Origin: Betaproteobacteria bacterium
Lineage (GTDB): Bacteria > Pseudomonadota > Gammaproteobacteria > Burkholderiales > Casimicrobiaceae
NCBI GenBank assembly: GCA_013298695.1
Contig: JAAFIS010000002.1
Location: 154,935-218,934, forward strand
Reading direction: 5' to 3'
DNA length: 64,000 bases
Part shown: piece by piece, positions 8,322 through 15,583 of the stretch
Position numbering within the stretch: the first letter of the stretch is position 1
How the letters are laid out: the number at the start of each line of letters is the position of its first letter
Notes under the pieces: model-generated
Databases searched by the model: none
Told to the model about the DNA's origin: nothing
The model's input: the letters and a program-made list of their open reading frames with translations, nothing else
Made by a program: the position numbers and the translations under genes

Positions 8322-8453
8322 CATCCGTAATTTTTGATAAATCGCCGTGATTACTGGGTCGCAGATTATGTTTAGCCAAACCTCGCTTATCCCCGCATAA
8401 CGGTGTCACGCCCTATACCGTAGGGGTTTGCAGCTAATCGCTGTTATAGCTTT
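8322..8453. other. Short AT-rich gap between convergent genes
   Basis: No gene. GATAAATCGCCGTGATTACTGGG and later CATAACGG weakly recall the two-hairpin intergenic element. A second stem (CGCCCTATA with CCCCTACGGTATAGGGCG read in reverse) could end transcription from either side. Both calls are tentative. Confidence 0.3.
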
Positions 8454-9404
8454 TTAGTATTTTCGAACCGAGCCGCCGTCGCCTTTTTTAACCATCATCT
8501 GCGGTTCACCGGTGTAGCGCACGCTGCCGCCATCGCTCACCTGCAAGTCGATTTTCTGGACAACGCCAAGCTCCAAACTACTCGCATCAGTGACCCGAGC
8601 GACAACCGTCATGCCGCGCAAATCTCGCGCGTCAACCGATGCACCGTCGCTTAACTTAAACGTTTGATCGGTCGAGGAGCCCACGAGTTGTGCGCTCGCC
8701 CCGTCAGAGATTGAAACGTCGACGTTCGACACATTCATGCCGCGCGCAGCAAGTCGCGCACCGTCTTTCACCACGATGATCGCGCGACCACCAACCGCAC
8801 CTTCAAGCGTGAGCCGCGCGCCATCGGCAACACGATAACGATGACGCTCTACCTTAGAAATCTCACCGATCCGTGCGGATGCCCCGTCCGACACATTGAC
8901 TTCAACATCTTGTGCTGTAATGCTTTTCACATCGAGCGCCGCACCATCAGACACCTTCACATACATCGCAGACGCTGTGAGCGCATCAACGTCAGCCCGG
9001 ACGCCGTCTTGCACAACAATGCGATCTAAGTTCGTGTAGCCCACTGCGACAGATATGGCCGACTTCGTGCGTACGTTCGAGCCCTTGCGCATACCGATGA
9101 TTAGCGTTGATCCGTTGGTGCGCGTATCAACGAGCGGTGCGATGTTGTCATCAGCGGTTACTGTCACCGATGGCGACGAAGCACGCCTCAACGTGGCTTG
9201 AATACCATCGCTGATTTCGATGCGATCAAACGCGGTAATTGTTCGCTGCTCGGTCGCTGGTTTGCCCGAACCGACAACCGTTTTTAAGCTGAAACCGAAT
9301 ATGCGCGTTTCGGCAGAGGCTGCGGTTGTGGTGAAGCTTAGTGCACTGGCGGCGGCCGCTGCAACGAGTGCGACGATCAAAGAAGAAATCAGTTTCGTTT
9401 GCAT
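8454..9404 (-). CDS. Secreted DUF2807 (GIN domain) repeat protein
   Basis: The 316-residue protein opens with a signal peptide (MQTKLISSLIVALVAAAAAS, cut near residue 30). FDRIEISDGIQATLRR is the classic opening of the putative auto-transporter adhesin head domain called DUF2807 or GIN. From there to the end the sequence repeats a strand-turn unit with the turn SDGA or KDGA about a dozen times, as expected for a right-handed beta-helix. I chose the ATG with GGGAG 5 bp upstream. A longer reading adds 22 non-leader residues. The protein should be in the periplasm or on the outer surface. The ligand is unknown. Confidence 0.8.
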   Translation of the reverse strand: MQTKLISSLIVALVAAAAASALSFTTTAASAETRIFGFSLKTVVGSGKPATEQRTITAFDRIEISDGIQATLRRASSPSVTVTADDNIAPLVDTRTNGSTLIIGMRKGSNVRTKSAISVAVGYTNLDRIVVQDGVRADVDALTASAMYVKVSDGAALDVKSITAQDVEVNVSDGASARIGEISKVERHRYRVADGARLTLEGAVGGRAIIVVKDGARLAARGMNVSNVDVSISDGASAQLVGSSTDQTFKLSDGASVDARDLRGMTVVARVTDASSLELGVVQKIDLQVSDGGSVRYTGEPQMMVKKGDGGSVRKY

Positions 9405-9612
9405 GCGAACTCCCGCGTATTTTTTGGGTCGAAAAACAGTGAATGAAGTGATGCTAGGCAGCCATTGCAACGCCCGCGAGCGCGGTGCGATGAGTCGCAG
9501 ATAATGGCGACGAATCGGCGTTATGTTTCGCGAATTTGCTATTGAATTAGCAGCAATACGTCATAGATAGTCGTAACGTAGTTCACCTTACACATCCATC
9601 AAGAGCGCCCAA

Positions 9613-10641
9613 ATGATTAACGTCGACCAGCAAAAATCAATCCTCACCCTTTGTCTCATGGCAGCGTTTGCCGACGGCAACAAGGACGAACGCGAACGTG
9701 AACAGCTCAAGCAAATCGCAGAATCACTTGCGGGGGCAGGCGGCAGCGCGGCAGCGTTAAACATTCCGCAGCTCTATCAAGATGTGCTGTTCAAACGCGT
9801 AACTCTCGATTCAGCGGCAGCCACGTTGACCGATGTCGAAGCAAAACATCTTGCTTACGAAATGGCCGTGCATGTAATCGATTCCGATGGCAAGCAGACG
9901 GATGCGGAGCGCGCGTTCCTCGCAACGCTTCGCACGAAACTTGGATTGAGTGAAGCCGAAGCCACGAAGATTGCGAGCGACGCGGATGCGATCGCGGATG
10001 CTGCACACATTCCTGCAGCGGCGGTCGGTGCGGCTGCCGTGGGCGCGGCTGCCGTGGGTGCAGCGGTGACGAGCGCTGTAACGCCGCTTCGCCCCGAAGA
10101 AGCCGCGCTCGATAAAACCATTTTGAATTCGTCAATCTTGAACGGTGCGCTCGAACTGTTGCCGCAGTCGTGGGCGACGATGGCGATCATTCCGCTGCAA
10201 ACGCGCTTGGTTTACAACATCGGCAAATCGTATGGGTACGAGCTCGATAGCGGTCACGTCAAAGAGTTTTTGGCAACAGTCGGCGTCGGGCTTGCCTCGC
10301 AGTATCTCGAGCAAGCGGGCCGCAAGCTAATCGGCGGTTTATTCGGCAAACTCGCTGGCGGTTTAGTCGGCGGCCTCGCGCGTGGCGCGGTTGAAGGGGT
10401 CGCACGGAGCGCGACGGGCATGGCCTTCTCATTTGCGTCAACCTATGCACTCGGCCAACTCGCGAAACGCTACTACGGCGGCGGTCGCACGATGTCTACC
10501 GATGTACTCAAACAGACCTTTGATCAATTGCTTACGCCAGCCAAAGAATTGCAGGCGAAGTACGCGCCGCAAATTCAGGAAAAGGCGCGCAGCGTGAACA
10601 TGGGTGACGTGATGTCGATGATTAAAGGGCAGAAGGTTTAG
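9613..10641 (+). CDS. TerB-like protein with C-terminal DUF697-like domain
   Basis: The N-terminal 135 residues form two TerB-like helical halves, recognisable by LCLMAAFADGNKDEREREQL and then AVHVIDSDGKQTDAERAFL, the acidic metal-binding type of motif seen in tellurite-resistance TerB. An Ala/Gly/Val linker follows (about 137-158). The C-terminal part has IIPLQTRLVYNIGKSYGYEL and Gly-rich helices that resemble DUF697, a domain often fused to small GTPases or found alone at membranes. No GTPase motif is present. The pair suggests a metal- or envelope-stress-linked membrane-associated protein. The family call for each half is good, but the joint role is unknown. Confidence 0.7.
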   Translation: MINVDQQKSILTLCLMAAFADGNKDEREREQLKQIAESLAGAGGSAAALNIPQLYQDVLFKRVTLDSAAATLTDVEAKHLAYEMAVHVIDSDGKQTDAERAFLATLRTKLGLSEAEATKIASDADAIADAAHIPAAAVGAAAVGAAAVGAAVTSAVTPLRPEEAALDKTILNSSILNGALELLPQSWATMAIIPLQTRLVYNIGKSYGYELDSGHVKEFLATVGVGLASQYLEQAGRKLIGGLFGKLAGGLVGGLARGAVEGVARSATGMAFSFASTYALGQLAKRYYGGGRTMSTDVLKQTFDQLLTPAKELQAKYAPQIQEKARSVNMGDVMSMIKGQKV

Positions 10642-10668
10642 ACCGAAAACTGAGATTCTTGCGAAACA

Positions 10669-10775
10669 GCGTTATCCACGATCACCCAATTTAATTGGAC
10701 TTCAGATTCATTTACGGCTATTTTCGCAATAAACAGTTAACTGCCTTATCGCCCCGAACTATTGGGAGATCGCGG
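10669..10775. repeat. Two-hairpin intergenic element, copy D
   Basis: Arm 1 is ATCACCCAATTTAATTGGAC (10681-10700). An AT-rich spacer with TTTTCGCAATAAACAG follows, then a diverged arm 2, TATCGCCCCGAACTATTGGG (10747-10766). GCGTTAT stands at its left edge. It fills the gap between the convergent TerB-like and LysR genes. Confidence 0.65.
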
Positions 10776-10795
10776 ATTTTGCTAGCCATCTGAAA

Positions 10796-11761
10796 TTAGG
10801 AAATTTTTGCTTCACGCAGGTAATCAACAAATCGCTTCGCCGCCGCCGATTGCGGTTGATCGCGTCGCCACACAACGGACCATTGACGCTTGATCGGAAA
10901 GCCGCTGACGTTGAGTTCGACGAGTCCGTTGCGTTTGTTGCGCGCGGTTTTCGTCGATGCGGTTGAGGCGGCTTTGTTATTCGCGAGTTCGTTGGTCACC
11001 GCGAGCCGCGATAACACCGCGATGCCGAGCCCCGCGTGCACCGCGTGTTTGATCGCCTCGTTACTGCCTAAACTCATCGCGATATTCGGCGCGAAATCGG
11101 TTTCAGCGAAAAATTGTTCGGCGGCCATTCGCGTGCCACTGCCCGCTTCGCGCAACAGCCATCGTTCTTTCGCAAGGCGTGCGAGGGGAATTCGCTTCTC
11201 GCTCGCTGCGAGTGGATGATTCGACGCCGCAATCACCACGAGCGGATTGTCCAAAAATGGCGCGCGCTCTAGCGGCAAATCCTCCGGCGGCAACATCATC
11301 ACCGCAATATCGTCCACGTTTCTCTGCAAGCGATCAATCACACGATCGCGATTTTCCACCGCGAGGTCAATGGCCACGCCCGGATGCGCGTCGGCGAACG
11401 GTCCCAGCAAATCAGGTACGAAATATTCGGCCGTCGTTACCGCCGCGATGCGCAAACGCCCACGCACGAGGCCGTGAATTTCAGCAAGGCGCGATTCAAA
11501 GCGCTGCCAACACCCAGCAAGCTCCGACGACGTTTGCTGCATCACTTCCCCGGCTTGCGTGAGCCGAATGCGGCGCCCGACCGTTTCGAATAGTGGCTCA
11601 CCCACCGCGTCCGCCAGTTCACGAAGTTGCACGCTCACCGTCGGTTGCGTCACATGCAACAACTCGGCTGCGCGGGTGACCGAGAGTAAGCGCGCAGTCG
11701 CATCGAACGCGCGAAGTTGCTGCGGCGTAATGCGCTGCAATCGTTTCGGAATCGTATTCAT
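10796..11761 (-). CDS. LysR-family transcription regulator (CbbR-like)
   Basis: The 321-residue protein has the usual LysR layout: winged helix-turn-helix at about residues 12-75 (PQQLRAFDATARLLSVTRAA, then TQPTVSVQLRELADAVGEPL), then a two-lobed inducer domain from about 95 to the end. The HTH and linker most resemble CbbR-type regulators, which sense central carbon metabolites, but no Calvin-cycle gene is nearby. It is divergent from the isocitrate dehydrogenase gene across a 100-bp AT-rich gap, so control of icd, itself, or both is the natural guess. The inducer is unknown. Confidence 0.85.
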   Translation of the reverse strand: MNTIPKRLQRITPQQLRAFDATARLLSVTRAAELLHVTQPTVSVQLRELADAVGEPLFETVGRRIRLTQAGEVMQQTSSELAGCWQRFESRLAEIHGLVRGRLRIAAVTTAEYFVPDLLGPFADAHPGVAIDLAVENRDRVIDRLQRNVDDIAVMMLPPEDLPLERAPFLDNPLVVIAASNHPLAASEKRIPLARLAKERWLLREAGSGTRMAAEQFFAETDFAPNIAMSLGSNEAIKHAVHAGLGIAVLSRLAVTNELANNKAASTASTKTARNKRNGLVELNVSGFPIKRQWSVVWRRDQPQSAAAKRFVDYLREAKIS

Positions 11762-11778
11762 AGCTTTTACTCAATGTT

Positions 11779-11810
11779 TTCAATAAAAACAAAGTATTTT
11801 TCTTATTGCT
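11779..11810. promoter_or_regulatory. Possible LysR operator between the LysR gene and icd
   Basis: CAATAA (11781-11786) and TTATTG (11803-11808) form an inverted repeat with 16 bp between arms in the short divergent gap. LysR proteins often bind such AT-rich interrupted dyads near their own start. No binding consensus is known for this regulator. Confidence 0.3.
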
Positions 11811-11861
11811 GAATTGTCTCCAAAATTCAGTTTATTGCCAAATCCCAAAAGGAAAACCGCC

Positions 11862-13364
11862 ATGAGCACCGATCTCCTCGCCCACCCAGAGCAACAATCG
11901 AGAGGCGCAGCTGCCACCAAAGTGCCAGTTACTGTGGCTTACGGCGACGGCATCGGCCCTGAAATCATGGAGGCAACCCTTGCGATTCTCGACGCCGCTG
12001 GCGCGCAAATCGCCGTGGAGCCGATTGAAATCGGCGAGCGTGTGTATCTCGCTGGCAACTCAGCGGGCATCGAGCCGTCGGCCTGGGATAGCCTGCGCCG
12101 TACCAAAGTATTTTTGAAAGCGCCGATTACGACGCCTTCGGGCAGCGGTTACAAAAGTTTGAATGTGACCGTTCGCAAAACACTCGGCCTTTACGCCAAC
12201 GTGCGCCCTTGTGTGAGCTACGCGCCCTACGTGAGCACGCTGCACCCGAAGATGGACATGGTGATCGTTCGCGAAAATGAAGAGGACCTCTACGCGGGCA
12301 TCGAGCATCGTCAAACCGATGAAGTGTTTCAATGCTTGAAGCTCATCACGCGTCCGGGTTGCGAAAAAATTGTTCGCTATGCGTTTGAATACGCACGCAG
12401 CCACGGTCGAAAAAAAGTCACCTGCATGGTGAAAGACAACATCATGAAGATGACCGACGGGCTTTTCTATCAGGTGTTTGAAGACATCGGCGCAGAGTAT
12501 CCTGAGATTCAGAAAGAGCGCTACATCATCGACATTGGCGCGGCACGGATCGCGACGAAACCGGAGCGCTTCGATGTGATCGTCACGCCAAATCTCTATG
12601 GCGACATCATCTCTGACATCGCCGCTGAGATGACGGGCAGCGTCGGTCTCGCAGGTTCAGCCAACATCGGCGAACACGTCGCGATGTTCGAAGCCATTCA
12701 CGGCAGCGCGCCTGATATCGCAGGTCGCGGTGTGGCGAACCCGAGCGGATTGCTGCTCGCAGCGGTGATGATGCTCGTTCACGTTCGGCAGGCCGATGTC
12801 GCCGCAAAAATTCACAACGCGTGGTTGCGCACGATTGAAGACGGCATTCAAACCGCTGACTTGCAAGGCGAGCGCACCACGAAAACTGTCGGCACAGCAA
12901 GCTTCGCGCAAGCCGTTATTGATCGCCTCGGCAGCAAACCCAACGTGTTCGCCGCAGTGAGTTACGTGAATCCTGCGGTCGTTACCAAGCGCGAAAAGCC
13001 GCTCTACGTGCGCGCTGCGCCCGCAAAGAAACACATCGTCGGTGTGGACGTTTTCTTGCACAACACGGGTTCAACGCCTGATGAACTAGGCAACGCGCTC
13101 AAAGCGCTTGGCACCCACGCGCTCTCGTTGCAGATGATCACCAATCGCGGCGTGAAAGTGTTCCCCGGCGGTTTCCCAGAAACGTTTTGCACCGATCACT
13201 GGCGCTGCCGCTTTGTGTCAGCCTCCGACAAAGACTTCATCAGCCATCGCGACATCATCTCAATTTTGAGTAATGTGACTGAGGCAGGCTTTGATGTGAT
13301 TAAAACCGAAAACCTTTGCACGTTTGATGGCGAACGCGGTTTCGCACTCGGACAAGGGCAGTAG
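11862..13364 (+). CDS. icd: NADP-dependent isocitrate dehydrogenase (long, roughly 480-500 residue type)
   Basis: Oxidises and decarboxylates isocitrate to 2-oxoglutarate in the TCA cycle. The beta-decarboxylating dehydrogenase core covers about residues 20-345: PSGSGYKSLNVTVRK near 93 (substrate loop), VIVRENEEDLYAGIE, DNIMKMTDG near 192, NLYGDIISDIAAEMTGS (metal-binding aspartates) and HGSAPDIAGRGVANP near 281. A further 150-residue C-terminal domain marks the longer class known from Rickettsia and Thermus relatives rather than the E. coli-length enzyme. The ATG used here has AAAGGAAAA in front. A TTG 16 codons upstream is open but lacks a ribosome site. A strong hairpin follows the stop. 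Confidence 0.85.
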   Translation: MSTDLLAHPEQQSRGAAATKVPVTVAYGDGIGPEIMEATLAILDAAGAQIAVEPIEIGERVYLAGNSAGIEPSAWDSLRRTKVFLKAPITTPSGSGYKSLNVTVRKTLGLYANVRPCVSYAPYVSTLHPKMDMVIVRENEEDLYAGIEHRQTDEVFQCLKLITRPGCEKIVRYAFEYARSHGRKKVTCMVKDNIMKMTDGLFYQVFEDIGAEYPEIQKERYIIDIGAARIATKPERFDVIVTPNLYGDIISDIAAEMTGSVGLAGSANIGEHVAMFEAIHGSAPDIAGRGVANPSGLLLAAVMMLVHVRQADVAAKIHNAWLRTIEDGIQTADLQGERTTKTVGTASFAQAVIDRLGSKPNVFAAVSYVNPAVVTKREKPLYVRAAPAKKHIVGVDVFLHNTGSTPDELGNALKALGTHALSLQMITNRGVKVFPGGFPETFCTDHWRCRFVSASDKDFISHRDIISILSNVTEAGFDVIKTENLCTFDGERGFALGQGQ

Positions 13365-13402
13365 TTTGCGACGCATGATCGGCGATTCCTAAACGTGAAA
13401 AC

Positions 13403-13522
13403 ATCGTTACAGCGCCACAGGCTATCGCCCAATTTAATTGGGCGATAGCCTTGTTTTTATATTTAGTCGTTAGCCCGCTTTATCTATATATTGATCCGGC
13501 GTTATCTGGCTAAAAAGCTCGC
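13403..13522. repeat. Two-hairpin intergenic element, copy E, acting as icd terminator
   Basis: The best palindrome of the family. Arms GGCTATCGCCCAATT (13420-13434) and AATTGGGCGATAGCC (13436-13450) pair over 15 bp around one base and run into TTGTTTTTAT, so on the + strand the element ends the icd transcript. The right part has TTAGTCGTTAGCCCGC and ends near GGCGTTATCTGGCTAA. Confidence 0.75.
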
Positions 13523-13641
13523 AGGTCGTTAATCGTCATTCGCGTACGCCCATTGGTTCGCCACTGCGCGTGTTCGTCGCGTATCGCAGTAAGTTATCGC
13601 GCCGCGCTCGACGCGTGGGCTCGGCGAAGTACATTCGCTGC

Positions 13642-14160
13642 ATGCGAAGCCTACTGATTAAAGCGCTGCAATTACCGCTCGCTCTCATCGTGATGTTTTA
13701 CGAATGGGGCTGGTCGGCGCTGTCGGTCATTTTCGATTGGCTTGCGCGGCGCCCGTTCTGGGCATGGCTCGAATCGCAAATTCGTCGTTTGCCGCCGTAC
13801 CCCGCGATGCTGCTCTTTGTATTGCCATCGATCGCGATGTTTCCAGTCAAGCTCGCAGCGCTCTGGCTGCTATCGCACGGTCACGCCATGTGGGGAACGA
13901 TAGTAATCGTCGCCGCAAAACTCGTAGGCACCGCTATCGTCGCACGCATTTTCACTCTAACAAAACCCGCGCTCATGAAACTCGCCTGGTTCGCGCGTTT
14001 CTATCATTGGTTTAAACCATGGAAAGATGGTTGGATGAATACGCTTCGTGCGAGCGCGCCGTGGCGTTTCGCGCGTCGCCTACGCGAGGCTGCGCGCGTG
14101 CAAGTGCGCGCCATGGTGAAAGCGGTCCGTTCATGGTTTCGCCCGAGTCGGCGCCAGTGA
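13642..14160 (+). CDS. Inner-membrane protein of unknown function
   Basis: I do not recognise a named family. The 172-residue protein has about three hydrophobic segments: residues 5-30, about 53-75 (PAMLLFVLPSIAMFPVKLAA) and 82-105. A long, strongly basic C-terminal tail (WFKPWKDGW, then many Arg/Lys) should stay in the cytoplasm. I took the MRSLLIKALQLP start so that the first helix is N-terminal. An earlier ATG adds 24 basic residues. The next genes on this strand are a broken AraC regulator and a DUF808 protein. Confidence 0.6.
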   Translation: MRSLLIKALQLPLALIVMFYEWGWSALSVIFDWLARRPFWAWLESQIRRLPPYPAMLLFVLPSIAMFPVKLAALWLLSHGHAMWGTIVIVAAKLVGTAIVARIFTLTKPALMKLAWFARFYHWFKPWKDGWMNTLRASAPWRFARRLREAARVQVRAMVKAVRSWFRPSRRQ

Positions 14161-14236
14161 CACGGAATCACAAAACCGCAAACATTGTTCAATCGCTTTA
14201 TCTACGCTTCGTTCCGAAGAGTAGAAGGTAACTTCA

Positions 14237-14593
14237 ATGAAAACGATAACTCGCGAAAGCTATAGCGAACGCATTGACCGCGTGCTTAAATTTTTGACGG
14301 CGCATTTGAACGAGCCGTTAGACATTCATCGCCTGGCTGAAGAAGCGCATTTGTCGGCGTATCACTTCCATCGCGTGTATGTGTCGATGATCGGCGAAAC
14401 GTTGGTCTATACGCTCAGGCGGCGACGCTTGCACATGGCCGCAGTGTCGCTGATCACGAGCTTGCTGCCGATTGCGAAGATCGCGTCACTGGCAAGCTTC
14501 TGATGCGTACAGGAGTTCGCCCGCGCGTTGTGCGAAGGCGATAGCGTCACACCCGCACAATTGCGCACAGCGATTTGCATTCCACTCAAGTAG
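14237..14593 (+). pseudogene. Broken AraC-family regulator
   Basis: The first 88 codons encode a typical AraC helix-turn-helix start (SYSERIDRVLKFLTAHLNEP, then AEEAHLSAYHFHRVYVSMIG and [14 protein letters not shown]). Where relatives continue FGS-x-eaFaRAF, this frame hits TGA (14501-14503) and then goes on in the same frame as [21 protein letters not shown] before a second stop. So a nonsense change cuts the second DNA-binding helix pair, and the effector-binding domain (GyrI-like in close relatives) is missing altogether. A good AAGG ribosome site remains. It is most likely a decayed gene, and a regulatory peptide is unlikely. Confidence 0.75.
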
Positions 14594-14610
14594 CCGTTCA
14601 ACACATCAAG

Positions 14611-14650
14611 CAGCGAATACAATCGAATCGTTTTCGACTTGTATTCGCTG
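14611..14650. promoter_or_regulatory. Perfect 12-bp inverted repeat just before a start codon
   Basis: CAGCGAATACAA (14611-14622) and TTGTATTCGCTG (14639-14650) match exactly around a 16-base loop. The right arm ends 4 bp before the ATG of the DUF808 gene. In RNA the stem would cover the place where a ribosome site should be, and I see no Shine-Dalgarno there. It may be an operator or a translation-blocking leader hairpin. Confidence 0.5.
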
Positions 14651-14654
14651 CGTT

Positions 14655-15569
14655 ATGGCTTCCAGTTTCTTTGCCCTCTTCGACGACATCGCCACCATTC
14701 TTGACGATGTCGCGGTGCTTTCCAAAGTTGCTGCAAAAAAGACAGCCGGTGTACTTGGCGATGATCTTGCGCTCAACGCGCAGCAGGTCTCCGGCGTCAA
14801 GGCGGATCGCGAGTTGCCGGTAGTATGGGCGGTTGCCAAGGGCTCGTTCGTCAACAAATTAATCTTGGTGCCTGCCGCGCTAGCGCTCGCTACATTCTTA
14901 CCTTGGACAATCACGCCACTGCTCATGCTCGGTGGCGCGTTTCTCTGTTACGAAGGGTTTGAAAAAATTGCGCACAAATTTTTTCATTCGAAGGAAGAAG
15001 ACGAAGCACGTCACAAGGCGGAACTCGAAGCGCTCTCCAATCCAAATGTTGACATGGTGCAGTTTGAGAAAGACAAAATTAAGGGCGCAATTCGCACTGA
15101 TTTCATTTTGTCTGCGGAAATCATTGTCATCACGCTTGGTACCGTGGCAGCCGAACCGTTCGCGAAACAAGTCGCGGTGCTGTCGATAGTTGCGGTTGCG
15201 ATGACAATCGGTGTGTATGGCTTAGTCGCCGGCATCGTAAAGCTCGACGACGCTGGCCTCGCGCTGACTCAACGCAGCAGCAGTGCCGCGCAGGCCGTTG
15301 GACGCGCTCTATTGGTGTTTGCGCCGTGGCTGATGAAAACACTTTCAGTGTTGGGCACGGCCGCGATGTTTTTGGTGGGCGGCAGCATCGTATTGCACGG
15401 GATTTCGCCGCTCTATCACGCGGTCGAAGCTCTGCTCACGTCATTCGCCGCGAATTCCGCGGCGCTCAAGTTCTTTGCGTCTACAGCCGTAGACCTTTTG
15501 GCAGGCATCATCGTTGGTGGAGTCTGCGCGGTGTTGGTAAACATTGTTAAACGATTGTTCAAAAAATAA
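14655..15569 (+). CDS. DUF808 family inner-membrane protein (YedI-like)
   Basis: The 304-residue protein matches the DUF808 family in full: [20 protein letters not shown] at the N-terminus, [19 protein letters not shown], then [10 protein letters not shown] before the first membrane helix, [16 protein letters not shown], a charged loop at about 118-150, and several further helices to the C-terminal KRLFKK. E. coli YedI is the best-known member, and its function is not established. The ATG is chosen because MASSFF is the conserved family start. It lies 61 bp after the AraC remnant and directly behind a perfect hairpin. Confidence 0.85.
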   Translation: MASSFFALFDDIATILDDVAVLSKVAAKKTAGVLGDDLALNAQQVSGVKADRELPVVWAVAKGSFVNKLILVPAALALATFLPWTITPLLMLGGAFLCYEGFEKIAHKFFHSKEEDEARHKAELEALSNPNVDMVQFEKDKIKGAIRTDFILSAEIIVITLGTVAAEPFAKQVAVLSIVAVAMTIGVYGLVAGIVKLDDAGLALTQRSSSAAQAVGRALLVFAPWLMKTLSVLGTAAMFLVGGSIVLHGISPLYHAVEALLTSFAANSAALKFFASTAVDLLAGIIVGGVCAVLVNIVKRLFKK

Positions 15570-15583
15570 TGCGCGCGAGCCGC

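Noticed and set aside
10019-10066. A short tandem DNA repeat (GCTGCCGTGGGCGCG type)
   Set aside because: It encodes the Ala/Gly/Val linker of the TerB-like protein and is explained by low-complexity coding sequence.
14472-14654. An N-terminal extension of 61 codons for the DUF808 protein
   Set aside because: It overlaps the AraC remnant, and the family start MASSFF lies at the later ATG.
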